Below the pieces are notes generated by a model. That model was not told where the DNA came from. It worked only from the letters and a program-made list of their open reading frames with translations, and did no database searches. The position numbers were made by a program, and so were the translations under genes. From assembly GCF_900475285.1 (NCBI RefSeq), contig NZ_LS483370.1, positions 3,114,001 through 3,178,000 of the forward strand: a stretch of DNA of 64,000 nucleotides, given 5' to 3'. The stretch is from Pseudomonas taetrolens (GTDB taxonomy: Bacteria > Pseudomonadota > Gammaproteobacteria > Pseudomonadales > Pseudomonadaceae). Every line of letters starts with the position of its first letter. The stretch's first letter is position 1. Shown piece by piece: positions 63,855 to 64,000 of this stretch.

Positions 63855-63871
63855 TGCAAGAAGCCTTCCAA
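63855..63871 (-). promoter_or_regulatory. Sigma-54 promoter of flhA
   Basis: On the minus strand the site reads TTGGAAGGCTTCTTGCA, matching the -24/-12 consensus with two deviations and exact GG/GC spacing. Transcription would start near 63843, 43 bases before the flhA ATG. In P. aeruginosa flhA is in a FleQ/RpoN-dependent class, which agrees. Confidence 0.6.
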
Positions 63872-63971
63872 CTCTCTGTTTGCTCTAAAAATCATTCGAT
63901 TAAGATGGCGAAGCAGGCGGGATGCTGCCCGGACGTCGCCTCGTTTCACTCGACAACTGCTACAAGCATTC

Positions 63972-64000
63972 TGTAGCAGCAGACGAGCAGAGCGAGGCCG
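63972..64000. repeat. Dispersed repeat, cut by the window edge
   Basis: TGTAGCAGCAGACGAGCAGAGCGAGGCCG resembles the repeat at 33921-33975 and marks the boundary upstream of flhA. Confidence 0.55.

Noticed and set aside
1..64000. Genomic island, prophage or anti-phage defence system
   Set aside because: No integrase, transposase, phage structural gene, restriction gene or tRNA-linked boundary is seen. Nearly all genes belong to conserved chromosomal neighbourhoods with even codon use.

Overview
The window looks like a core-chromosome segment of a Pseudomonas, probably of the fluorescens lineage. Three things support this: moderately high GC; gene neighbourhoods I recall from Pseudomonas (aroC/prmB/folE, puuE/uraD/alc/allA, gcl/hyi/glxR, ccmA-I, flhA/flhF/fleN/fliA/che/mot/par); and REP-type repeats of the GTAGGAGCGAGCTTGCTCGCGAT family between genes. 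I see no rRNA, tRNA, insertion sequence, prophage or CRISPR array. Species placement is inference.

Region 1 (1-11.2 kb) holds an ankyrin-repeat gene, a DUF3509 gene behind a strong sigma-54-type promoter, and then a block like the PAO1 aroC region: an acireductone dioxygenase gene (mtnD) with altered metal ligands and no mtnB or mtnC beside it, an MFS gene, aroC, an alpha/beta hydrolase, a membrane-anchored protein, prmB, an isochorismatase-fold protein, a small membrane protein, an Smr protein, folE and two thioredoxin-fold genes.

Region 2 (11.2-32 kb) is mostly purine-ring catabolism. The genes puuD, uraH, uraD, puuE, alc and allA take urate through allantoin and allantoate to ureidoglycolate, glyoxylate and urea. 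They come with an NCS2 purine permease and two tandem Tsx-type outer-membrane channels. A gcl-hyi-glxR operon then converts glyoxylate to tartronate semialdehyde and glycerate, and a urea transporter gene follows. A GntR-like palindrome (TTGTATACAA and variants) lies between uraH and puuE, between the hbpS-like gene and gcl, and upstream of a LysE gene, which suggests one regulon. A TetR/MFS efflux pair with three clustered operators, a DUF808 gene, a RutR-like regulator and a 78-bp-period tandem REP array lie between the purine blocks.

Region 3 (32-40.5 kb) has a K+ channel, a sulfate-binding protein, topoisomerase III, a PhzF-family protein, a short-chain dehydrogenase broken by an apparent one-base deletion, a sodium:solute symporter with a 43-residue companion protein, and a lipoprotein.

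Region 4 (40.5-47.5 kb, minus strand) is a complete, tightly overlapping cytochrome c maturation operon, ccmABCDEFGHI. Region 5 (47.6-64 kb) starts with a FliK-like/FlhB-C-like pair on the plus strand. It continues on the minus strand with the late flagellar/chemotaxis block: flhA, flhF, fleN, fliA, cheY, cheZ, cheA, cheB, motC, motD, parC, parP, cheW and a DUF2802 gene. CheA carries repeated short acidic motifs between its phosphotransfer and dimerisation domains.
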